From positions 1 to 15,940 of the forward strand of contig JAAZAP010000359.1 in the NCBI GenBank assembly GCA_012514255.1: a stretch of 15,940 bases of DNA, given 5' to 3'. Below the pieces are notes generated by a model, which saw nothing but the letters and a program-made list of their open reading frames with translations, made no database searches and had not been told where the DNA came from. The position numbers and the translations under genes were made by a program. Positions 1 to 6,349 of this stretch are shown here, piece after piece; the first letter of the stretch is position 1; every line of letters begins with the position of its first letter. The DNA is from Bacteroidales bacterium (lineage in GTDB: Bacteria > Bacteroidota > Bacteroidia > Bacteroidales > VadinHA17).

Positions 1-2
1 AT

Positions 3-1349
3 ATCATCCCGGTGGTCAATGTGGATGGCAGGGCTCACTTCTTCGAGGATGCGAACACCCCCAGTTCAAACAGGGGACTGCGAATACCGGTGGATGATGA
101 CCGCGACGGACTGTTTGATGAGGATGGCCCGGATGATATTGACGGCGATGGCAGCATAACAACAATGAGGATCAGGGACACCCTTGGCAGGTTCAGGACT
201 GACCCGTCAGATCCACGGCTGATGATTTCAGTCAAGCCGGGAGAGAAGGGCGAATGGACACGCCTGGGACAGGAGGGGATAGATAATGACGGTGACGGCC
301 AGGTGAACGAGGATAGTGAGGGATATGTTGATGGCAACCGTAACTGGGGCTTCAACTGGAACCCGCCATACGTCCAGAGGGGCGCAGGTAACTATCCGTT
401 CGAGGGGACAGGCATAAAAGCCATTGCCGAGTGGATGCTGGCAAGACCAAATATCATCCTGGTCTTCGCTTTCCACAACTCCGGCGGCATGTATCTCAGG
501 GGCCCGTCGTTCAAGGGTGCCGGCGAGCTCCCGCAGGGCGATATTTCGGTATATGACTACCTGGGGAAAAATATCGAAAAGATCGTTCCCGGGTACAAAT
601 ACCTGATAAGCTGGAAGGACCTCTATTCGACCTATGGCGACTTTACCGATTTCACCGACAACCTTGTGGGGGCATACTCGTTCGTCGGTGAGCTCTTCCA
701 GGTGAATACTGAGACCTTTGACGGCACAACCGCCAGGAAGAGCGAGGAGCGGTCCCGCTTCGGTGAGGCCTCCGAGGGTGAGCGGCAGAGGCTCCTTTTT
801 GACGATAACGTGAACCAGGGTGAGTTGTTCAAAGAGTGGAAGCCATATAAACATCCGCTCTACGGCGATATTGAGATTGGCGGATGGACGAAGATGAGTA
901 CCCGTCTGCCTCATCCTTTCATGCTTCAGGACCTGGTGCACCGCAATGCCTCCTCGGTTATCTTTGCCGCTAAGCATACACCCAAGATAACGGTTGATGT
1001 GTTTGAGGTGAAAAAGCTGGGAAGTGACCTGTGGAGCGTCAGGGTACGACTGGTGAACATTGGCGCCATGCCATCAGTCACCTATGCCACGATAAAGAAT
1101 AAATGGTATCCCATTGATAAGCTGAGTGTTACGGGTCGGAGCATTAAAGTGGTCGGAGGCGGAGTGCTTACTGACCCATGGATGAACCTGGTTGATTACA
1201 AGGAGCACCGGCCTGAGGTACAGATGTGCCAGGTGCCCGGGCTCAGCAAGGTGGAGTACCAGTTCCTCGTCAGCGGCAGGGGAGACATTGAGATTAAATA
1301 CGAATCAAGAAAGGCTGGTACCGTAAGCAAAACCGTGGCATTGAAGTAG
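3..1349 (+). CDS. M14-family zinc carboxypeptidase, 3' part (5' end outside window)
   Basis: The open frame runs in from the left edge, so the true start and the N-terminal zinc motif (HxxE) are not visible; the GTG at 12 is internal. Numbering from that GTG, I see the M14 strand ending in NVDG (3-6), the substrate-binding Asn-Arg pair (N109, R110), the third zinc ligand in VFAFHNSGG (H155), and the likely catalytic glutamate in YSFVGELF (E227). These in this order are typical of M14 peptidases. Between NVDG and the NR pair lie three DxDxDG calcium-binding-type motifs (D28-G33, D42-G47, D91-G96). From about residue 315 a beta-rich tail follows, probably an accessory sandwich domain. I see no obvious type IX sorting domain at the C-terminus. 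Probably a secreted metallopeptidase; substrate unknown. The TAG stop coincides with the first bases of the adjoining 7-base repeat array. Confidence 0.85.
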   Translation: MIPVVNVDGRAHFFEDANTPSSNRGLRIPVDDDRDGLFDEDGPDDIDGDGSITTMRIRDTLGRFRTDPSDPRLMISVKPGEKGEWTRLGQEGIDNDGDGQVNEDSEGYVDGNRNWGFNWNPPYVQRGAGNYPFEGTGIKAIAEWMLARPNIILVFAFHNSGGMYLRGPSFKGAGELPQGDISVYDYLGKNIEKIVPGYKYLISWKDLYSTYGDFTDFTDNLVGAYSFVGELFQVNTETFDGTTARKSEERSRFGEASEGERQRLLFDDNVNQGELFKEWKPYKHPLYGDIEIGGWTKMSTRLPHPFMLQDLVHRNASSVIFAAKHTPKITVDVFEVKKLGSDLWSVRVRLVNIGAMPSVTYATIKNKWYPIDKLSVTGRSIKVVGGGVLTDPWMNLVDYKEHRPEVQMCQVPGLSKVEYQFLVSGRGDIEIKYESRKAGTVSKTVALK

Positions 1350-1529
1350 GGAGGCAGGAGGCAAGAGGTAATAGGCAAGAGTGTTGGCAATCCATGCATG
1401 TTTTGTATATCATGCAGAAAATCAGCCTACTGCCTACTGTCCCGATCCGATTTATCGGATCGAGGATCCTCGATCCAGACATGTCTGGATCGGGACCTAC
1501 TGCCTACTGCCTATTGCCTCTTTCTCATT
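1347..1529. repeat. Heptamer repeat array filling a convergent gene junction (array 1)
   Basis: The whole space between the two convergent genes is made of degenerate 7-base units. On the left they read GGAGGCA, GGAGGCA, AGAGGTA, ATAGGCA (1350-1377). On the right they are inverted: GCCTACT twice (1425-1438), then, after the 56-base palindrome, the completed unit plus GCCTACT, GCCTATT, GCCTCTT (1502-1522). The two arms are partly complementary (AAGAGGTAATAGGCA on the left against AAGAGGCAATAGGCA on the opposite strand of the right arm), so a long imperfect hairpin is possible. The array supplies the TAG stop of the left gene (1347-1349) and the TAG stop of the minus-strand PPK2 gene (1497-1499), along with the last nine PPK2 residues. 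Confidence 0.85.
1440..1495. repeat. 56-base multi-palindromic element, copy 1
   Basis: Identical over its full length to 10406-10461, in the same orientation; flanking G and C extend the identity to 58 bases. It can fold in two exclusive ways. Fold A: terminal arms TCCCGATCC/GGATCGGGA, enclosing the small GAT-TT-ATC hairpin, the perfect palindrome GGATCGAGGATCCTCGATCC, and AGACATGTCT. Fold B: hairpin CGATCCGAT-TT-ATCGGATCG (1443-1462), palindrome AGGATCCT (1463-1470), then a 22-base perfect palindrome centred on ACATGT (1471-1492). It contains five GATC sites. It interrupts a heptamer array at G^CCTACT without a target duplication. It may act as a bidirectional terminator, but no U-tract follows, so that is inference. 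Confidence 0.85.
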
Positions 1530-2267
1530 GAATCTCTCCGTCACAAGGGCCGGCCACTGCAGATCCAGTTCCTTAAGTGTCTTCAGAACTACCACGGCAA
1601 CGGCATAGAGTTTCTGCCAGTTCTTGTCGGCGGGGGCTATGTGCCATGGCACATCATTGCAACGGGTGAGTATCTTTTGGTAAACCTTCAGATATTGATC
1701 AAACTTTTCCCGGGTATCCCAGTCACCGTCCTTGTGCTTCCAGTGCTTCTCCTCCATCTCAATCCGCTCCATGAGGCGCTCCTTCTGGGTTTCCTTTGAT
1801 ACATTGAGAAAGAACTTGAGCACCTTCGTGCCGTGATCCTCAAGCATCTTTTCGAAGGTATTAATTGTCTCATACCTCTTTTCAATGATATCAGCCGGAA
1901 TATATTTCTCAACTGAGGGCACAAGAATATCCTCGTAGTGTGATCTGATAAAGACCTGCATCACCCCGTTGGCAGGGCATACATTATGAATCCTCCAGAG
2001 AAAGTCGTGCGAATACTCCAGGTCAGTGGGTTTCTTAAAGCTGTGTACCTCTATACCTACCGGGTTGCAGTATTTCAGCAGTCCCTTTGTTATCCCGTCC
2101 TTACCTGAGGCGTCTGTTCCCTGCAGCACCACAATGATGCTGTATTTGCCCTGGGCATACATCTTATGCTGCAGTTCACCGATCTCCTTCAGCATTTTTT
2201 TTGTCTTCTTCTTTATCTCTTTCTTGTCCCATTCAGTGTTGAATGTGGGGTGGTCTGATATCTTCAT
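1497..2267 (-). CDS. PPK2-family polyphosphate kinase
   Basis: Predicted cytoplasmic enzyme of 256 residues moving phosphate between inorganic polyphosphate and nucleotides. Family marks: Walker A GTDASGKDG (50-58), the block CNPVGIEVHSFKKPT followed by HDFLWRIH (about 67-94), the Walker B-like RSHYEDILV (108-116), and a lid segment KHWKHKDGDWDTREKFDQY with charged residues (about 164-182). The length suits a single-domain PPK2; the class (ADP- or AMP-using) cannot be decided here. The start ATG (2265-2267) gives the normal family N-terminus. It lies 38 bases downstream of the DUF389 gene on the same strand, so they are probably co-transcribed. The last nine residues (EKEAIGSRQ) and the TAG stop are encoded by the adjoining heptamer array, so the natural C-terminal tail seems to have been replaced or extended by repeat DNA. 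Confidence 0.9.
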   Translation of the reverse strand: MKISDHPTFNTEWDKKEIKKKTKKMLKEIGELQHKMYAQGKYSIIVVLQGTDASGKDGITKGLLKYCNPVGIEVHSFKKPTDLEYSHDFLWRIHNVCPANGVMQVFIRSHYEDILVPSVEKYIPADIIEKRYETINTFEKMLEDHGTKVLKFFLNVSKETQKERLMERIEMEEKHWKHKDGDWDTREKFDQYLKVYQKILTRCNDVPWHIAPADKNWQKLYAVAVVVLKTLKELDLQWPALVTERFNEKEAIGSRQ

Positions 2268-2305
2268 GATTTTTTGCTTTTGATCATCTCATGTAAAAAT
2301 AGGAA

Positions 2306-3658
2306 TTAATACTGAGGTATCAAGTTTTCGACCCGGTTGGCGAAATAGACCTTTATCTTTTGAGACTTGAGCCTGGTGGAGAGCCATCTCTCCGCCTGCT
2401 CTTTCTCTTTGGCAGAGAGATCCTTTCCGGTGGTTGTCACCATCACCAGGGCCATGGTGTCAGGAGCTTCCCTGCTTCTGGCGTAGTTAAGAGTCTGCGA
2501 ATAGGATACCTCTGATATCTGCGTGTAGAGTACCTCCAACTCAGAGAGCAGCTCTTTTCCCTTCTGCTGTGTGGCGATAATACCCTGAAGAGCTGTATTA
2601 CGTTCCCTGACCAACAGGTTCAGGCGGTTGATCTCGGCTTTGAGGGTTTCCACCTCGCTGTTTTTCAGTGCTATGTCAGCATAGGAAAACCCCTGCCTGA
2701 AGTTAATGGTCACATCCCTGAGAGAGAAATCATCAGCCCGGGCAATGATCTCCTCTTTCTGGGTATCGGTGAGTGAGGTGCCACCATAGACGAGCTGTAT
2801 AGTACGTGTCTTGGCATCGATCTCATGCTTGAGAAGATAGTTGCCTTCAACCACGCTTATATTTTCAACATATCTTTTTGCATGCTCCGTGAAATTCTCT
2901 TTCTGCACCAGCCTGTAACCGAAATAAATACTTGGGATCAGTACCAATGCCATGACCAGTGAGATCATACGATTGATCCTTTTCTTCTGTATCTCATCTA
3001 TGGTCCCTCTTATCGGGAGCTTGAGGATCTGGGATATGAGAAGTGCAGAGATGGCTATGAAAACACTGTTGATGGTGAAAAGATAGAGTGCACCGAAGAA
3101 GTATGGGAACTGCCCTGTGGCAAGTCCGTATCCGGCAGTGCACAACGGCGGCATGAGGGCAGTGGCAATTGCCACGCCGGGGATCACATTACCTTTCTTT
3201 TTGCTGGTGATGGCAACTATGCCTGCCATGCCGCCGAAAAATGCTATCAGCACGTCGTAGATGGTTGGACTTGTCCTGGCCAGCAACTCTGAGTGTGCCG
3301 TTGAGATGGGGGTGATGGCAAAATAGGTTGTGGAGGCTACCAGGCCGGCACCGACGGCAAAGCTGAAATTCTTGAGCGCTTGCCTGAAGAGTGCAGAGTC
3401 ATATGTGGCTATACTGTAGCCGATCCCGTTGATGGGTCCCATCAGTGGCGAGATGAGCATCGCGCCGATGATCACCGCGGTGGAATTCATGTTCAATCCC
3501 ACCGAGGCCACCAGGATGGCAAAGACCAGGATCCAAAGGTTGGTGCCCTTGAAGACCAGTTCCTTCTCAATGGTCTCATGGATGTTTTCATATTCATCAA
3601 GATCGCTTTCAAGATTGATCAGTCTGAGTAATCTCCTGAGGGGTTTGTTGTATTTCAT
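2306..3658 (-). CDS. DUF389 integral membrane protein with C-terminal coiled-coil region
   Basis: 450 residues. The DUF389 core is clear: about seven hydrophobic segments between residues 41 and 250, with the family signatures STAVIIGAMLISPLMGPINGIG (about 59-80, shown in part here), GVAIATALMPPLCTAGYGLA (161-180) and NSVFIAISALLISQILKLPI (197-216). After the last segment comes a soluble region of about 200 residues that includes a heptad-rich stretch around 325-385, probably a coiled coil. The role of DUF389 proteins is not established; I assign no transport substrate. A Bacteroidota-type promoter lies just upstream on the minus strand and the PPK2 gene follows after 38 bases, suggesting a two-gene unit. 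The ATG (3656-3658) is the only start compatible with that promoter. Confidence 0.88.
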   Translation of the reverse strand: MKYNKPLRRLLRLINLESDLDEYENIHETIEKELVFKGTNLWILVFAILVASVGLNMNSTAVIIGAMLISPLMGPINGIGYSIATYDSALFRQALKNFSFAVGAGLVASTTYFAITPISTAHSELLARTSPTIYDVLIAFFGGMAGIVAITSKKKGNVIPGVAIATALMPPLCTAGYGLATGQFPYFFGALYLFTINSVFIAISALLISQILKLPIRGTIDEIQKKRINRMISLVMALVLIPSIYFGYRLVQKENFTEHAKRYVENISVVEGNYLLKHEIDAKTRTIQLVYGGTSLTDTQKEEIIARADDFSLRDVTINFRQGFSYADIALKNSEVETLKAEINRLNLLVRERNTALQGIIATQQKGKELLSELEVLYTQISEVSYSQTLNYARSREAPDTMALVMVTTTGKDLSAKEKEQAERWLSTRLKSQKIKVYFANRVENLIPQY

Positions 3659-3677
3659 GGCTGAAGTGTAAATGTTG

Positions 3678-3706
3678 CAAATATATACTAAAAATATTGT
3701 CGCAAC
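3678..3706 (-). promoter_or_regulatory. Predicted promoter of the DUF389-PPK2 unit
   Basis: Reading the minus strand, GTTG (3706-3703) is followed after 17 bases by TATATTTG (3685-3678), matching the Bacteroidota -7 consensus TAnnTTTG; the -33 box is weak and the spacer slightly shorter than the usual 19-21. The -7 box ends 19 bases before the DUF389 ATG, implying a very short leader. Confidence 0.5.
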
Positions 3707-3747
3707 TTTTTAGCCGCCGGTATGGATCCCGGTCACATCCCACATAG

Positions 3748-3831
3748 CAATCGCCAATCGCCAATCGGCAATCGACAATCACCAATCGAAAACCGAAAAT
3801 CGGCAATCGACAATCGACAATCCCAAATCTC
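3748..3831. repeat. Heptamer tandem repeat, CAATCGN type (array 3)
   Basis: Twelve head-to-tail 7-base units: CAATCGC, CAATCGC, CAATCGG, CAATCGA, CAATCAC, CAATCGA, AAACCGA, AAATCGG, CAATCGA, CAATCGA, CAATCCC, AAATCTC. It lies in the divergent region between the DUF389 promoter and the ppnP promoter and stops 6 bases before the ppnP -33 box. Reverse-complemented, units such as GCCGATT match units in array 2, so this belongs to the same repeat family. No 56-base palindrome is present here. It has no constant spacers and is not a CRISPR array. Confidence 0.9.
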
Positions 3832-3837
3832 CCCGGG

Positions 3838-3869
3838 TTTGCCAGCGTTATGCAAAAAATGTAAATTTG
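3838..3869 (+). promoter_or_regulatory. Predicted promoter of the ppnP-wtp-moa operon
   Basis: TTTG (3838-3841), a 20-base spacer, then TAAATTTG (3862-3869): an exact match to the Bacteroidota primary sigma consensus TTTG-N19-21-TAnnTTTG. Transcription should begin around 3875, giving a leader of about 18 bases before the ppnP ATG. It is the only convincing plus-strand promoter I see before the operon. Confidence 0.75.
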
Positions 3870-3892
3870 CCGGACATCAAAAGAATCAGGAG

Positions 3893-4174
3893 ATGATACA
3901 GGTAAATGAGTATTTCGACGGAAACGTCAAATCATTGGCGTTGGAGAACGAGGATGGCAAGGTCACCGTAGGCGTAATGGATGCCGGTGAGTATGAGTTC
4001 GGCACCAGTACGGTAGAATATATGACGGTAATATCCGGATCCATGACGGTTCTTCTTCTCGATGAGACCACCTGGAAGAGCTATGAACCCTTCCAGACTT
4101 TCGTTGTGCCCGCCAATCAACGTTTCAGGGTGAACCTGGCAAAGCCGTCAGCCTACAGGTGTATCTACAAGTAA
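3893..4174 (+). CDS. ppnP: Pyrimidine/purine nucleoside phosphorylase PpnP (DUF1255)
   Basis: 93 residues, the usual length of this single-domain cupin family, which phosphorolyses several nucleosides to base plus ribose 1-phosphate. The N-terminus MIQVNEYFDGNVKSL, the block VGVMDAGEYEFGT, the stretch EYMTVISGSMTVLLL, and the C-terminal SAYRCIYK line up with my recollection of E. coli YaiE/PpnP. I chose the ATG at 3893 because it gives the family N-terminus; an in-frame extension further upstream would translate the CAATCGN array and cross the promoter, so it is rejected. An AGGAG motif touches the ATG directly, closer than is ideal for a ribosome site. It ends 12 bases before the ModE-like gene and shares its promoter, so it seems to be the first gene of the tungstate/pterin operon, a placement with no obvious metabolic reason. 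Confidence 0.88.
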   Translation: MIQVNEYFDGNVKSLALENEDGKVTVGVMDAGEYEFGTSTVEYMTVISGSMTVLLLDETTWKSYEPFQTFVVPANQRFRVNLAKPSAYRCIYK

Positions 4175-4186
4175 TGCGACAGACTG

Positions 4187-4579
4187 ATGGCAGGACATAA
4201 GGGAGAGCCTTACTACGATATTTTCCTCAGGTACGAGATGTGGCTTGAGACCATCGGGAAGGAGCCCATCCTTGATGGAGAGGGCTTCGATCTGCTGCTC
4301 GATCTTGATCAGACCGGCTCACTGACAGCCTCGGCACGTAATCTCGGCATGAGCTACCGCAAGGCGTGGGGTATGCTCAATGATGTGGAGAGACACCTGG
4401 GATTCAGGCTGACGGAGAAGCGTCGCGGCGGTGCTGCCGGCGGAAGGACTGTGTTGTCCGAAAAGGGAGTGCAACTGGTACGGGCTTATAACAGCCTCCG
4501 CCATGAGACGGATATAGCCATGAAAAGCATAGCCAAGGTCTTCTTTAACCGTATCAACGAGATAAACGGCATGAAATGA
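4187..4579 (+). CDS. ModE-like winged-helix DNA-binding protein (no metal-binding domain)
   Basis: 130 residues. Residues about 31-92 form a LysR/ModE-type winged helix: FDLLLDLDQTGSLTASARNLG (34-54, in part), then SYRKAWGMLNDVERHLGF (56-73) and a basic wing EKRRGGAAGGRTVLSEKG (77-94). The pattern 'SYRKAW..L..' and the Gly-rich wing are typical of the N-terminal domain of ModE. Full ModE is about 260 residues and carries a C-terminal di-Mop domain that binds molybdate or tungstate; here only about 35 helical residues follow the wing, so the ligand-sensing part is absent. It probably regulates the operon it sits in, but whether and how it senses metal is unknown. Its TGA stop overlaps the wtpA ATG (ATGA), implying coupled translation. 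Confidence 0.82.
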   Translation: MAGHKGEPYYDIFLRYEMWLETIGKEPILDGEGFDLLLDLDQTGSLTASARNLGMSYRKAWGMLNDVERHLGFRLTEKRRGGAAGGRTVLSEKGVQLVRAYNSLRHETDIAMKSIAKVFFNRINEINGMK

Positions 4580-5529
4580 GAAACACTCTGGCATTATTGA
4601 TGATCCTGATCATTACCCTGACAGGATGCGGAGGCGGTAAGAGCGAAAAGAATCTTGTCATCTTCCACGCCGGCAGCCTCTCAGTGCCTGTCAGGGAGCT
4701 GGCTCAGGCCTTCATGGATGATAATCCCGGGGTCCGGGTACTCAGTGAGGCTGCCGGAAGTCTCCATACAGCCCGTAAGATCACTGACCTGGGAAAGGAG
4801 TGTGACATAATGCTGTCAGCTGATCATTTCGTGGTCAGCAGCATGCTTGTTCCTGACTACGCTTCATGGAATATCCGGTATGCTACTAACGAGATCGTCA
4901 TTGCCTACCGGCCTGAATCAGCATACTCTTCCATCTTCCGTGAGGATAACTGGGCAGACATACTTCTTAAGGATGACGTCATCATGGGCCGTGCAGATCC
5001 TGATGCTGATCCATGCGGTTACCGGACTGTTTTTGTAGCTAACCTGGCTGAAAAGCTGTATGGCAAGCCCGGGTTGGCCGATTCGCTGCTGGGCAAGGAC
5101 AGGGAATATATCAGGCCCAAGGAGGTTGACCTGGTGGCTCTTGTTTCTTCAGGAGTGATAGACTATATGTTTCAGTACAGATCGGTTGCGGTACAGCATG
5201 GGTTCAGTTACCTTGAGTTGCCTGACGAGATCAATCTCTCATCTCCGGCCTTTACAGGGCATTATGCTTCCGTCTCATACATGATCCCCGGTGATGCTCC
5301 CGGGCTACGCACAGAGGTGCGGGGCGACTATATCAGCTATTCTGGCACCGTCCTTGACCGGGCGCCGCAGAAAGAGCTGGCAATCAGTTTTTTTGAGTTC
5401 ATGCTAAGCGAGGAGGGTAAGAAGATATTCAGGGAGTGTGGCCAGGAGCCGCTTACTCCTGCTGTTGCCGATGATCCTGGCCCCGTGCCGGCCGCATTGC
5501 GCAGATACCTTGCAGCCGGCTCCGAATGA
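4576..5529 (+). CDS. wtpA: Tungstate/molybdate-binding lipoprotein of an ABC importer
   Basis: 317 residues. A short signal peptide ends in the lipobox LTGC (15-18), so the protein should be lipid-anchored at C18. The mature part matches the WtpA/archaeal ModA family: FHAGSLSVP (30-38), EAAGSLHTARKITDLG (58-73), ADIM-like CDIMLSADH (76-84), the strongly diagnostic GRADPDADPCGYR (138-150) and PKEVDLVALVSSGVIDY (181-197). In archaeal relatives an Asp and a Glu side chain complete octahedral binding of the oxyanion; the DPDADP and PKEVD segments are the likely sites here (inference). WtpA proteins are reported to prefer tungstate strongly, but specificity cannot be read with certainty from sequence. 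It overlaps the upstream regulator by 4 bases and is followed after 10 bases by the permease. Confidence 0.92.
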   Translation: MRNTLALLMILIITLTGCGGGKSEKNLVIFHAGSLSVPVRELAQAFMDDNPGVRVLSEAAGSLHTARKITDLGKECDIMLSADHFVVSSMLVPDYASWNIRYATNEIVIAYRPESAYSSIFREDNWADILLKDDVIMGRADPDADPCGYRTVFVANLAEKLYGKPGLADSLLGKDREYIRPKEVDLVALVSSGVIDYMFQYRSVAVQHGFSYLELPDEINLSSPAFTGHYASVSYMIPGDAPGLRTEVRGDYISYSGTVLDRAPQKELAISFFEFMLSEEGKKIFRECGQEPLTPAVADDPGPVPAALRRYLAAGSE

Positions 5530-5539
5530 TGGCTGCGTC

Positions 5540-6349
5540 ATGAGAGGACATTCACTCTTCAACTGGATCTTCGCCATCCTGGCATCGCTGGTGCTGCTCT
5601 TTATAATTGCACCGCTGGCAGGGATGCTCATCGACACCTCCGTGGGTGAGATGAGGAGCACTGCCGCTGATCCCGCTGTAAGACGCAGTGTCTGGTATAC
5701 TCTTGCCATAGCTTTTACGGCAACCTTTCTCTTCGCCATAGGCGCTGTGCCTCTGGCATGGATCATGGCACGCAGAAAGTTCCCGTTAAAGAATGTGGTC
5801 CAGGGAATAATTGATTTGCCCGTGGTGCTGCCACACACGGCTGCAGGCATTGCATTGCTCGGCTTCCTGTCGCGTGACGGCCTTCTGGGCGGCGCAGCCC
5901 AGAAGGCAGGTATACTACTTGTCAACAATGGCGCAGGGATAGCCATGGCGATGGCCTTTGTTAGCCTTCCCTTCCTCATCAACGCTGCACGTGACGGCTT
6001 TGCTGCCGTACCCGAACGTACCGAGAAAGCGGCGCTGATGCTCGGCGCCTCACCATCGAGGATCTTCTTTACAGTCTCATTGCCTCAGGCATGGCGATCG
6101 GTGGTCTCGGGTTTCATCATGATGTTTGCCCGCGGCATGAGCGAGTTCGGGGCGGTGGTCATCATTGCATACCACCCGATGATTGCCCCCGTGCTGATCT
6201 ATGACAGGTTCAATACCTATGGCCTCAGCGCTGCCAGGCCGGCATCGATAATATTTATCCTCGTCGCACTCTTCTTTTTCGTACTTTTCAGGGTTCTGGC
6301 AACAGAACGGCGGGAATTATTCAGGAGGGAGGATGATGTTACGGGCTGA
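5540..6349 (+). CDS. wtpB: Tungstate/molybdate ABC transporter permease
   Basis: 269 residues with about five to six membrane segments (roughly 8-28, 55-77, 90-110, 128-150, 193-213, 236-256). The cytoplasmic coupling loop shows the EAA motif form EKAALMLGASPSRIFFTVSLP (in part; about 165-185), where the ATPase docks. The segment DLPVVLPHTAAGIALLG and the stretch RGMSEFGAVVIIAYHP are typical of ModB/WtpB/CysT-type oxyanion permeases. I place the start at ATG 5540, ten bases after the wtpA stop, because this gives a normal N-terminus (MRGHSLFNW before the first membrane helix). The frame is open further upstream, to a GTG at 5438, but that would overlap wtpA by 92 bases. The 3' end overlaps wtpC by 17 bases. 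Confidence 0.9.
   Translation: MRGHSLFNWIFAILASLVLLFIIAPLAGMLIDTSVGEMRSTAADPAVRRSVWYTLAIAFTATFLFAIGAVPLAWIMARRKFPLKNVVQGIIDLPVVLPHTAAGIALLGFLSRDGLLGGAAQKAGILLVNNGAGIAMAMAFVSLPFLINAARDGFAAVPERTEKAALMLGASPSRIFFTVSLPQAWRSVVSGFIMMFARGMSEFGAVVIIAYHPMIAPVLIYDRFNTYGLSAARPASIIFILVALFFFVLFRVLATERRELFRREDDVTG

Noticed and set aside
228..977. 249-codon minus-strand open frame
   Set aside because: It lies opposite the M14 gene with clear family motifs; the minus-strand product resembles nothing and is a shadow of GC-skewed codon use.
1440..1495. A tRNA or other known cloverleaf RNA
   Set aside because: Too short at 56 bases, all stems are perfect palindromes, and there is no anticodon or T-loop sequence.
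1398..1799. Plus-strand frame starting in array 1
   Set aside because: It crosses the palindrome and then runs antisense to PPK2; not a plausible gene.
3748..3831. Possible CRISPR array
   Set aside because: Units are only 7 bases with no spacers, and no cas genes are nearby.
3722..3892. An in-frame N-terminal extension of ppnP (57 extra residues)
   Set aside because: It would translate the CAATCGN repeat array and run through the promoter; the family starts at MIQVNEY and the usual length is about 94.
5438..5539. Earlier GTG start of wtpB
   Set aside because: It would overlap wtpA by 92 bases and add a hydrophilic stretch before the first membrane helix; ATG 5540 follows the wtpA stop directly.
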